Source: an uncultured Burkholderiales bacterium (lineage in GTDB: Bacteria > Pseudomonadota > Gammaproteobacteria > Burkholderiales > Burkholderiaceae_C). Taken from it: a stretch of 64,000 bases of DNA. Positions 24,833 through 32,625 of the stretch are shown here, one piece after another. A program made the translations under genes and the position numbers. Each line of letters starts with the position of its first letter. The first letter of the stretch is position 1. The notes under the pieces were generated by a model. That model did no database searches and was not told where the DNA came from. It saw only the letters and a program-made list of their open reading frames with translations. The stretch is from NCBI GenBank assembly GCA_903838355.1, contig CAILYC010000059.1, positions 62,001 to 126,000 of the forward strand, written 5' to 3'.

Positions 24833-26344
24833 ATGGATTTATTTTCTAATCTCGCCTTGGGTTTTGGTGCAGCTGTCACCCCCTGGAACTTGGTCTACGC
24901 CTTTATCGGTTGTTTACTCGGTACCCTGATTGGTGTTTTGCCAGGCATTGGCCCTGTTGCCACCATTGCGATGCTGCTGCCGGCGACCTATGCTTTACCG
25001 CCACTTTCTGCCTTGATCATGTTGGCAGGAATCTATTATGGTGCCCAATACGGCGGTTCAACCACCGCTATTTTGGTGAACTTGCCCGGTGAAGCTTCAT
25101 CGGTCGTGACCACCATCGACGGCTACCAAATGGCCCGCAAAGGCCGTGCGGGTCCTGCGCTTGCCGCTGCAGGTTTGGGCTCCTTTTTTGCAGGCTGCGT
25201 GGGCACCTTGGTTTTGGCAGCCTTCGCACCGCCCTTGACTGAACTTGCTTTCAAATTCGGTCCTGCAGAATATTTCTCGCTCATGATTTTGGGATTGATC
25301 GGTGCAGTGGTGCTGGCTTCTGGCTCTTTGATCAAGGCCATCGCCATGATCATTTTGGGCTTGTTGATGGGCTTGATCGGTACCGACGTCAACTCTGGCG
25401 TTGCACGCTACAGCTTTGATATTCCAGAGCTTACCGATGGTGTGGGTTTTGTGGTGATTGCCATGGGTATCTTTGGATATGGCGAGATCATCAGCAATTT
25501 GTCCTTGCCTGATGAAGAGAGAGAAGTGTTCACCTCTGGTGTGACCGGACTCTTCCCCACCGAGGAAGACTTCAGGAACATGATTCCTGCCGTTCTTCGT
25601 GGTACGGCCTTGGGTTCGATTCTGGGTGTGCTACCAGGTGGCGGCGCGTTGCTCGCAGCTTTCGCGGCGTACACGGTTGAGAAGAAAACCAAATTGCGTC
25701 CAGGTGAAGTGCCATTTGGTCAAGGCAATATCCGTGGTGTGGCGGCACCCGAGTCGGCCAACAATGCTGGCGCACAAACTTCCTTCATTCCTTTGCTCAC
25801 CTTGGGTATTCCACCCAATGCAGTGATGGCCTTGATGGTGGGTGCGATGACGATTCACAACATTCAGCCTGGCCCCCAGGTCATGACGAGCAACCCCGAA
25901 CTCTTTTGGGGACTGATTGCGTCCATGTGGATTGGTAACTTGATGTTGATCGTTTTGAATTTGCCTTTGATTGGCATGTGGATCAAGTTGCTCACCGTGC
26001 CTTATCGCTTTTTGTTCCCTGCCATTGTGCTGTTTTGTGCCATCGGCGTGTACTCCACCAATAACAACTCGTTTGATATTTGGATGGTGGCGGCATTTGG
26101 CTTTATTGGCTACTTGTTCATCAAGCTCGGTTGCGAGCCCCAGCCACTTCTATTGGGATTCATCTTGGGCCCCATGATGGAAGAGAACTTGCGCCGTGCA
26201 TTGCTGCTCTCGCGAGGCGACTGGACCGTGTTTGTGACGCGTCCCTTGTCTGGCAGTTTGCTCTTTGTGGCGCTGATCATGCTGGGCGTTGTGCTATTGC
26301 CCAGTATCAAGGCCAAACGAGAAGAAGCCTTCGTCGAAGAATAA
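24833..26344 (+). CDS. tctA: TctA-type large permease subunit
   Basis: The large 12-helix subunit of the tripartite tricarboxylate transporter, 503 residues. The highly conserved N-terminal block GTLIGVLPGIGPVATIAM and YYGAQYGGSTTAILVNLPGE identify it, as does LGIPPNAVMALMVGAM in the second half. ATG 24833 has AAAGGAG overlapping the tctB stop. A terminator separates it from the Bug gene, which suggests that the binding protein is expressed at a different level. Confidence 0.96.
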   Translation: MDLFSNLALGFGAAVTPWNLVYAFIGCLLGTLIGVLPGIGPVATIAMLLPATYALPPLSALIMLAGIYYGAQYGGSTTAILVNLPGEASSVVTTIDGYQMARKGRAGPALAAAGLGSFFAGCVGTLVLAAFAPPLTELAFKFGPAEYFSLMILGLIGAVVLASGSLIKAIAMIILGLLMGLIGTDVNSGVARYSFDIPELTDGVGFVVIAMGIFGYGEIISNLSLPDEEREVFTSGVTGLFPTEEDFRNMIPAVLRGTALGSILGVLPGGGALLAAFAAYTVEKKTKLRPGEVPFGQGNIRGVAAPESANNAGAQTSFIPLLTLGIPPNAVMALMVGAMTIHNIQPGPQVMTSNPELFWGLIASMWIGNLMLIVLNLPLIGMWIKLLTVPYRFLFPAIVLFCAIGVYSTNNNSFDIWMVAAFGFIGYLFIKLGCEPQPLLLGFILGPMMEENLRRALLLSRGDWTVFVTRPLSGSLLFVALIMLGVVLLPSIKAKREEAFVEE

Positions 26345-26385
26345 CCAGGCTGAATTGATTCTCCAATATGGGAGTCATTGAGTCG

Positions 26386-26419
26386 ACCCACTCTTTTCAC
26401 CGAGGGTGGGTTTTTTTTT
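26386..26419 (+). terminator. Rho-independent terminator between tctA and tctC
   Basis: ACCCAC-TC, loop TTTTCACC, GA-GG-GTGGGT, then nine T. The stem has a two-base bulge. It could partly uncouple the binding-protein gene from the permease genes. Confidence 0.75.
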
Positions 26420-26432
26420 GAAAGGTCGGATA

Positions 26433-27410
26433 ATGAAAACTTCATGCGCGTTCAAGGGTTTGCTGTGTTTTGCTCTTGCTTGGAGTGCGTTGAGCGCATC
26501 CTCGCAGTCCACCTATCCCAATAAAGTCATCTCCTTCATCGTGCCCTATGGCGCAGGCGGTGGTGCAGACTCGCGCAGTCGGCAAATGGCACAAGGCATG
26601 AGCGTGATTTTGAAGCAACCGATCATTGTCGACAACAAGGCCGGTGCAGGTGGCAATATTGGGACAGACTTCATCGCCAAAGCAGCACCCGATGGTTACA
26701 CCATCGGCATGGGCAACTTTGCCCCCTTGTCGGTCAACAAGACGCTTTTTGGGAACTTGAAATACGACCCTGAATCTGATCTTGTGCCCATCATGCTGAT
26801 TGAAAAAGGGCCTTTGATTTTGGTCGTCAATCCCACGTCCAGTTTTAAAAGTGTCAATGATATTGTGGCTGCGGCCAAGGCCAAGCCTGGCGTCTTGAGT
26901 TTTGCTTCCGGCGGCATTGGGGGGTCTCACCAACTCTCGGCCGAACTCTTCAAGCAAAGTGCTGAAATTGACATGATTCACGTACCCTATAAAAGTGGTT
27001 CTGCTGGTCTCATGGACTTGATGTCCAACAATGTGAACATGATGTTCGATCAAATGTATTCGGCCATGCCAAGCATCAAGGCGGGCAAGTTGCGCCCCAT
27101 CGCCATCACAAGCGACAAACGCTCGCCCTTGTTTCCGGACCTGCCCGCATTTGCTGAAGTGGGTTACCCCAAAGTCAAAGTGCAAAACTGGCAGGGCCTG
27201 GTCGCGCCCAAAGGCACCCCGCGCGCCATCATTGACAAGCTCAATGCCGCGGCCAATGAGGTGCTCAAAGATCCCCATTTGAGAGACTTGATGCTCGAGC
27301 AAGGCAACGAAATTGGCGGCGGAACCCCAGATGATTTTGCCGCACTCATCAAGTCAGAGTCGGCCAAATGGAGTGCCGTGGTCAAAACCGCCAACATCAA
27401 GCCTGAATAA
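26433..27410 (+). CDS. tctC: TctC/Bug-family binding protein of the TctAB transporter
   Basis: The periplasmic binding protein of 325 residues that feeds the TctAB permease beside it. The signal peptide is hydrophobic at about 8-22. Family marks are ISFIVPYGAGGGADSRSRQM, VDNKAGAGGNIGTDFIAK, PDGYTIGMG and IDMIHVPYKSGSAGLMDL. Start ATG 26433 has a GGTCGGA-type site ahead. It is the only one of five Bug genes in the window with its permease adjacent. The ligand is unknown. Confidence 0.93.
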   Translation: MKTSCAFKGLLCFALAWSALSASSQSTYPNKVISFIVPYGAGGGADSRSRQMAQGMSVILKQPIIVDNKAGAGGNIGTDFIAKAAPDGYTIGMGNFAPLSVNKTLFGNLKYDPESDLVPIMLIEKGPLILVVNPTSSFKSVNDIVAAAKAKPGVLSFASGGIGGSHQLSAELFKQSAEIDMIHVPYKSGSAGLMDLMSNNVNMMFDQMYSAMPSIKAGKLRPIAITSDKRSPLFPDLPAFAEVGYPKVKVQNWQGLVAPKGTPRAIIDKLNAAANEVLKDPHLRDLMLEQGNEIGGGTPDDFAALIKSESAKWSAVVKTANIKPE

Positions 27411-27416
27411 ACCGAG

Positions 27417-27459
27417 CTCACCGCTCGCCGGATGCCTTGGCGGGTGAGTTTCTTTTTTT
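27417..27459 (+). terminator. Rho-independent terminator after tctC
   Basis: CTCACC-GCT-CGCC, loop, GGCG-GGTGAG, then TTTCTTTTTTT. A ten-pair stem with a three-base bulge and a T run. It separates tctC from the ggt run. Confidence 0.78.
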
Positions 27460-27521
27460 GTCTTTAGAGATGGCCTCGCAGGTTTGTTATGCTTCAGGGT
27501 CTTCTCGACCTTGAGCAACCT

Positions 27522-29144
27522 ATGAACTTCAATTACCAAAACCCTTATACCAGTACCCGTTTGCCCATTTTTGCCAGGAATGTGGTGAGCACCTCTCACC
27601 CCTTGGCTGCTCAGGCGGGGCTCAGAATGCTTTGGCGTGGAGGCAACGCTGTGGACGCGGCCATTGCGGCAGCCGCCGCAATGACGATTGTGGAGCCTGT
27701 CAGCAATGGCTTGGGCTCAGACGCTTTTTGCCTCTTGTGGGACGGCAATGAGCTGCATGGTTTGAACGCCTCGGGGACCGCACCGCAAGCGTGGAGCCCA
27801 GAATATTTCCATCAAAAATACGGCTCGGCCCCCCAAAATCCTCCCAAACGAGGCATGGATTCTGTCACTGTGCCGGGCGCCGTGGCGTCTTGGGTGGAGA
27901 TGAGTCGCCGCTTTGGCAAGCTGGACTTCGAGGAGTTGCTCGAGCCCGCCATTGAGGTGGCTGAGCGTGGTTACTTGTTGCCAGTGGTGGTGCAACAAAA
28001 GTGGGCAGCGGCCATTCCTGAGCTGCACGCCCTGCCAGGCTTTGCGCAGAACTTCATGCCCTGGGGGCGAGCACCGAAGGTGGGCGAGTTGTTCAAATTC
28101 CCTGCCGCCGCGCGAGGCTTGAGGGCCATTGCCAAGACCCACGGGCTAGCCTACTATGGCGGTGAGATCGCCCAAGCCTTGGAGGCGTTCTCTAGCAAAA
28201 ATGGGGGTGCTTTAAAGGCCAAAGACTTTGCAGCCTACCGCGCCGAGTGGGTCAAACCCATAGCGAAAAACTACCGCGGCTACACCTTGCATGAAATCCC
28301 CCCCAACGGTCAAGGGGTGGCGGCGTTGATTGCTTTGGGGATATTGAATCAGTTTGACATGTCCAGTTTTCCCGTTGATGGGGTCGCTTCCCAGCACTTG
28401 CAAATCGAAGCGATGAAACTCGCCTTTGCCGATGTATACCGCTATGTGGCCCAGCCCGATGGCATGGAGGTCACGGTGGAGGAAATGCTCGACGACGCCT
28501 ATTTGGCCCAACGCGCGGGTTTGATCAAAGCCCATCAAGCGCAAAACTTCCAGGCCGGCAACCCCGTCAAGGGCGGCACCATTTACCTCACCACCGCTGA
28601 CGAAAGTGGCATGATGGTGAGCTTTATTCAAAGCAACTACTTGGGTTTTGGCTCGGGTTGTGTGGAGCCCCAGTTTGGCATCAGCCTACAAAACCGGGGA
28701 CACGCTTTTGATTTGCATAACAGTGCCCACAACCCTGCCAACGTGGTGGCCCCAGGCAAGCGACCGTTTCACACCATCATCCCGGCATTCCTGAGCAAAG
28801 ACGGCCAGCCCGTCATGAGCTATGGCGTGATGGGGGCCAATATGCAGCCCCAAGGGCATATGCAGACCTTGGTGAGAATGCTCGACTACGGCCAAAGTCC
28901 CCAAGTCGCTTGTGACGCGCCGCGTTGGCGCTACAACGCAGGCATGGAGATCAATGTCGAGAGCCAATTGAATCCCCAGACCTTGTCGGACTTGCGCGCC
29001 TTGGGCCACGAGGTGGGTGTCATCAATGACAACTACCAAGACTTTGGCGCAGGTCAGTTCATTTGGCGACTCGGCGACCCCAAGGTCGAGGGCTATGTCG
29101 CCGCAAGCGACGCGCGCAGAGACGGTTTGGCCGCTGGGTTTTGA
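27522..29144 (+). CDS. Gamma-glutamyltransferase family (Ntn hydrolase)
   Basis: A 540-residue Ntn-hydrolase of the gamma-glutamyltransferase family, made as a precursor that cleaves itself. GGNAVDAAIAAAAAM and NGLGSDAFCLLWDG lie in the large-subunit part. The putative new N-terminal nucleophile is T353, in GGTIYLTTAD, after which the small subunit begins. No signal peptide is seen, so it is likely cytoplasmic and not the classic periplasmic glutathione enzyme. The start ATG 27522 is chosen by likeness to relatives; 27489 is an alternative with a nearby CAGG. The substrate is unknown. Confidence 0.88.
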   Translation: MNFNYQNPYTSTRLPIFARNVVSTSHPLAAQAGLRMLWRGGNAVDAAIAAAAAMTIVEPVSNGLGSDAFCLLWDGNELHGLNASGTAPQAWSPEYFHQKYGSAPQNPPKRGMDSVTVPGAVASWVEMSRRFGKLDFEELLEPAIEVAERGYLLPVVVQQKWAAAIPELHALPGFAQNFMPWGRAPKVGELFKFPAAARGLRAIAKTHGLAYYGGEIAQALEAFSSKNGGALKAKDFAAYRAEWVKPIAKNYRGYTLHEIPPNGQGVAALIALGILNQFDMSSFPVDGVASQHLQIEAMKLAFADVYRYVAQPDGMEVTVEEMLDDAYLAQRAGLIKAHQAQNFQAGNPVKGGTIYLTTADESGMMVSFIQSNYLGFGSGCVEPQFGISLQNRGHAFDLHNSAHNPANVVAPGKRPFHTIIPAFLSKDGQPVMSYGVMGANMQPQGHMQTLVRMLDYGQSPQVACDAPRWRYNAGMEINVESQLNPQTLSDLRALGHEVGVINDNYQDFGAGQFIWRLGDPKVEGYVAASDARRDGLAAGF

Positions 29145-30166
29145 GCGGCACCTCAGTACGGGATGCGGGCAAGGCGTTGGGCGCGAAGGCGCAACGCTTG
29201 CCTTTGGCCGGCTTGGTGTTTGCTGTGTTGGGCGCAGTGGCCTTCAGTGGCAAAGCCATCGTGATCAAACTGAGCTACCGCTATGGCGTGGATGCGATGA
29301 CCCTCATCATGCTCAGGATGCTCTTTGCCCTGCCATTTTTTTTGCTCATGGCCGCATGGGCCGAGTTCAAGGCTCGCCGACCTGCCAAGGCTCAGGATGT
29401 GCTTCAAACGGCGCCTTCTCTAGCCCTGTCCTTTGAGGGACGCCCGCAGCGGCAATTTCGCGTGGTCTTGAACGCCAAAGACATGCGAGACATTGCTGTC
29501 TTGGGATTCATGGGCTACTACTTTTCGAGTTTTCTGGACATCTTGGGACTTCAATACGTGAGTGCGAGTTTGGAGCGTTTGATTTTGTATTTGAACCCGA
29601 CCCTGGTGCTGCTCTTGGGTTGGGTGTTTTTAAAAAGGCGTGTGAGCCCCAAGCGTGGTTTGGCCATGGGGGTGAGTTATCTAGGGTTGATGCTGGCCTT
29701 TGGCACCGAACTCAGCTTGTCTTCGAGTCACGTCTGGCTAGGCTCGGGCTTGATTTTTTGCAGTGCCCTTACCTATGCGGGCTATATGATGCTCAGTGAG
29801 CGACTCCTCGAGCGCATTCAGTCCTTGAGACTGGTGGCCTGGGCGAGTTGCACGGCGTGCGCTTGCTGCTTGCTGCAATTCACGATTTTTCGCTCTTGGT
29901 ATGACCTGTCCTTGGCCCCCGAGGTCTTTCAATTGGCCCTGATCAACGCCACCGTTTGTACCGTCATGCCGATCTTTTTTGTGATGAAAGGCATCGAACT
30001 CATGGGCGGAGCGATCACGTCACAAGTCGGTATGATTGGGCCCATGACCACCTTGCTCATGAGTTTTTGGATTTTGGGAGAACCCTTGAATCCTTGGATT
30101 GGTTTGGGAACGCTGCTGGTGCTGGGCGGCGTATTTTTAGTGTCTCGCATAGGAGTTGAACAATGA
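29141..30166 (+). CDS. EamA-family (DMT) transporter
   Basis: A second DMT transporter, about 341 residues, with two EamA repeats and about ten helices: the first from LAGLVFAVLGAVAFSGKAI and the second from LGSGLIFCSALTYAGYMML. A hydrophilic loop of some 40 residues (about 75-115) interrupts the first repeat. The start is uncertain. A TTG overlapping the ggt stop (TTGA) is used, since the longest frame begins inside ggt. It overlaps the following SDR by ATGA, so ggt, this gene and the SDR are coupled. The substrate may be linked to the gamma-glutamyl product, by context only. Confidence 0.82.
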   Translation: MSGTSVRDAGKALGAKAQRLPLAGLVFAVLGAVAFSGKAIVIKLSYRYGVDAMTLIMLRMLFALPFFLLMAAWAEFKARRPAKAQDVLQTAPSLALSFEGRPQRQFRVVLNAKDMRDIAVLGFMGYYFSSFLDILGLQYVSASLERLILYLNPTLVLLLGWVFLKRRVSPKRGLAMGVSYLGLMLAFGTELSLSSSHVWLGSGLIFCSALTYAGYMMLSERLLERIQSLRLVAWASCTACACCLLQFTIFRSWYDLSLAPEVFQLALINATVCTVMPIFFVMKGIELMGGAITSQVGMIGPMTTLLMSFWILGEPLNPWIGLGTLLVLGGVFLVSRIGVEQ

Positions 30167-30963
30167 ATTTTGGATTAATGAACAAATGGGCCTTGGTGTG
30201 CGGTGCATCCAAGGGGCTGGGACTGGGTTGCGCCAAGGCCTTGGTGCAAGAAGGCGTCCATGTGGTGATCGTGGCCAGACGTGCCGAACCCCTGGCCCAA
30301 GCCGTGGCCGAACTCAAAGCCTTGAACCCCAACGTCACGGTCTTGAGTGTCGCTGCTGACATCACCACCGTTGAAGGCCGTGAGCAGGTGTGGTCCGTTC
30401 AAGGAGGACCGAGCAAAGCCTATGACATCGTTGTGACCAATGCCGGGGGACCCCCGCCTGGAGACTTCAGACAATGGGGTCGCGATGAATGGATCAAGGC
30501 TGTGGACGCCAATATGCTCACCCCCATTGAGCTCATCAAGGCCACGGTGGACGCCATGGCCGAGCGCGGTTTTGGGCGGATTGTCAACATCACCTCCGGC
30601 GCGGTGAAGGCGCCCATTGATAACTTGGGACTGTCCAACGGTGCGCGCAGTGGTTTGACGGGATTTGTCGCCGGTTTGGCGCGTTCGGGCCAATTGGCGG
30701 CCAAAAACGTGACGATCAACAATTTGTTGCCCGGTGCTTTTGATACCGATCGCATTCGCGAAACCTTGAAAGGTGCCGTGCAAAAGACCGGCCTTTCCAT
30801 GGAAGAGGTGATGGGCCAGCGCATCAAAACCATCCCCGCCAATCGATTTGGCAACAGCGATGAGTTTGGTGCAACTTGTGCCTTCCTTTGCAGTGCGCAA
30901 GCGAGTTACATCACCGGTCAAAACATTTTGATCGATGGTGGTGCGTACAAGGGGACTTATTGA
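30163..30963 (+). CDS. SDR-family protein lacking the catalytic Tyr/Lys
   Basis: A 266-residue short-chain dehydrogenase-fold protein. The coenzyme site GASKGLG (14-20), the acidic or basic turn ARR at 38-40, the NAG at 93-95 and Ser145 in NITSGA are present. The position of the active-site Tyr is Ser158 and the Lys position is Arg162 (LSNGAR), so the YxxxK motif is absent. An IDGGAYKGTY end is typical of the family. It may be a non-classical reductase or a binding-only protein. It overlaps the EamA gene by ATGA. Confidence 0.85.
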   Translation: MNFGLMNKWALVCGASKGLGLGCAKALVQEGVHVVIVARRAEPLAQAVAELKALNPNVTVLSVAADITTVEGREQVWSVQGGPSKAYDIVVTNAGGPPPGDFRQWGRDEWIKAVDANMLTPIELIKATVDAMAERGFGRIVNITSGAVKAPIDNLGLSNGARSGLTGFVAGLARSGQLAAKNVTINNLLPGAFDTDRIRETLKGAVQKTGLSMEEVMGQRIKTIPANRFGNSDEFGATCAFLCSAQASYITGQNILIDGGAYKGTY

Positions 30964-31056
30964 TCATCAAGACCAGCGTCTTGAAAAAGGTCAAAGTATT
31001 GCGTGTTTAAGCTGCAATTTTGCTGTTCATCCATTAAATTAAGAGGAGTATTTCAC

Positions 31057-32052
31057 ATGTCTCAAACTGTCAAAGCCGTCATCATTGAGCGCCACGGTGG
31101 TCCAGAAGAAATGAAATTGGTGGATTTGCCTGTGGGTGAACCCGGCCCTGGCGAGATTTTGATTGAGCACAAAGCCATTGGTCTGAACTACATCGATGTT
31201 TACCAAAGGATGGGGATTTATCCCATGGCCATGCCCCTCAGGATGGGCATGGAAGCCTCTGGGATCGTGAAGGCAGTGGGCGAGGGCGTCACGCACTTGA
31301 AGGTCGGAGACCGTGCGGCTTATGCCAGCCAACCCCCCGGGAGCTACTGCGAAGCGCGGGTGATGCCAGCCAAGACCGTGTGCAAGTTGCCCGATGCCAT
31401 TGATTTTGAGACGGGTGCTGCGATGATGCTCAAGGGCTTAACGGCGCAATATTTGCTCAACCGCACCATGCCCCAAGGCGGTCTGAACAAAGGCGACTTT
31501 ATCTTGTTCCATGCCGCGGCCGGTGGCGTGGGGTTGATCGCTTGCCAGTGGGCGAAAGCCTTGGGTTTGCAACTCATTGGCACAGCCGGCTCTGATGCCA
31601 AATGCGACTTGGCCAAGTCCCACGGTGCGAGCCATGTGATCAATTACAGCAAAGAAGACTTTGTCGCCCGTGTCAAAGAGATCACCGGTGGGGTGGGTGT
31701 GAAGGCGGTTTACGACTCGGTGGGCAAGGACACGTGGTCAAAGTCACTCGACTGCTTGGCCCCCTTTGGTTTGATGGCAAGCTTTGGCAACGCGTCCGGC
31801 CCTGTGCCTGACATGTCCCCCGGTATTTTGGCGGGGAAAGGGTCCTTGTACATGACTCGCCAAACTCTGTTTACCCACATTGCGACAAGACAGACCACGC
31901 AACTCATGGCCGACGATTTGTTTGACAAAGTCACCAAGGGCTTGGTGCACATCCCGATTGATCAGCGCTATCCCTTGGCTCAAATCCAACAAGCCCACCG
32001 TGACTTGGAAGCCCGAAAGACCACGGGCTGTACGATCTTGACCCTGACCTAA
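31057..32052 (+). CDS. qorA: Zinc-independent quinone oxidoreductase (MDR family)
   Basis: A 331-residue NADPH-dependent quinone oxidoreductase of the medium-chain family. It has the substrate-pocket region GLNYIDVYQRMGIYP and the Rossmann loop AAAGGVG (about 153-159). It has no zinc-binding cysteine set. ATG 31057 has AAGAGGAG eight bases ahead; the earlier in-frame start at 31003 is unsupported. It lies 93 bases after the SDR on the same strand and may belong to the same metabolic run. Confidence 0.92.
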   Translation: MSQTVKAVIIERHGGPEEMKLVDLPVGEPGPGEILIEHKAIGLNYIDVYQRMGIYPMAMPLRMGMEASGIVKAVGEGVTHLKVGDRAAYASQPPGSYCEARVMPAKTVCKLPDAIDFETGAAMMLKGLTAQYLLNRTMPQGGLNKGDFILFHAAAGGVGLIACQWAKALGLQLIGTAGSDAKCDLAKSHGASHVINYSKEDFVARVKEITGGVGVKAVYDSVGKDTWSKSLDCLAPFGLMASFGNASGPVPDMSPGILAGKGSLYMTRQTLFTHIATRQTTQLMADDLFDKVTKGLVHIPIDQRYPLAQIQQAHRDLEARKTTGCTILTLT

Positions 32053-32064
32053 TTCAGGTCGATC

Positions 32065-32625
32065 TTAGGCCCCAGGGCCAGGCTCAATCAGGGTCTGGCC
32101 TTTTCTTCGATAAGCTTTCATCAGCTCATCCACCATCAAGCAGATGGCGCCCAGTGTGATGGCGCTGTCGGCTGCATTGAAGGCGGGGAAATGCCACATC
32201 TCCCAGTGAAAGTCCAAAAAGTCAACGACATAACCCAGTCGCAAACGGTCCACCACATTGCCAATGGCGCCGCCCATGATCATGGCCAAAGAAAAAGAAA
32301 AGAGCTTTTCTTTGGAGTTTGATTTCAGGAGCCACCCCATCACGCCACAAGCCAAAACCCCCAAGCCGGAGAAGAACCAACGCTGCCAGCCTTCATTGGA
32401 GGCCAAAAAAGAAAAGGCCACCCCAGTGTTGTGCACGCGAATGAGGTTGAAAAAAGACGCGACGTTTTGCCCGCCGCCCCAAACAAAGGCATTCAAGATC
32501 AGCCACTTGGTCCACTGATCGACGGCGACCACCGCCGCCGACAAGGCCACCCAGGCCCACCAGACCCATGCGGGAGGACGAGCCGTGAGAGCGTCGGTGT
32601 CAAGGCTTGGTGCAGTCGTGTTCAT
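32065..32625 (-). CDS. lspA: Lipoprotein signal peptidase II
   Basis: An aspartic peptidase of 186 residues and four helices that cleaves signal peptides of diacylated lipoproteins. Catalytic aspartates are D126 in [15 protein letters not shown] and D153 in [14 protein letters not shown] and [15 protein letters not shown] are the other family blocks. ATG 32625 overlaps the ileS stop by four bases. A longer start is excluded because it would lie deep in ileS. Order ribF-ileS-lspA is the classic arrangement. Confidence 0.96.
   Translation of the reverse strand: MNTTAPSLDTDALTARPPAWVWWAWVALSAAVVAVDQWTKWLILNAFVWGGGQNVASFFNLIRVHNTGVAFSFLASNEGWQRWFFSGLGVLACGVMGWLLKSNSKEKLFSFSLAMIMGGAIGNVVDRLRLGYVVDFLDFHWEMWHFPAFNAADSAITLGAICLMVDELMKAYRRKGQTLIEPGPGA

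Noticed and set aside
26442-27302. 286-codon frame antisense to tctC
   Set aside because: A mirror of the Bug gene; similar antisense frames appear opposite the other Bug genes because of codon bias.
29063-29140. Longer N terminus for the second EamA transporter
   Set aside because: It lies inside the ggt gene and is highly basic and unlike the family; a start near the ggt stop is more likely.
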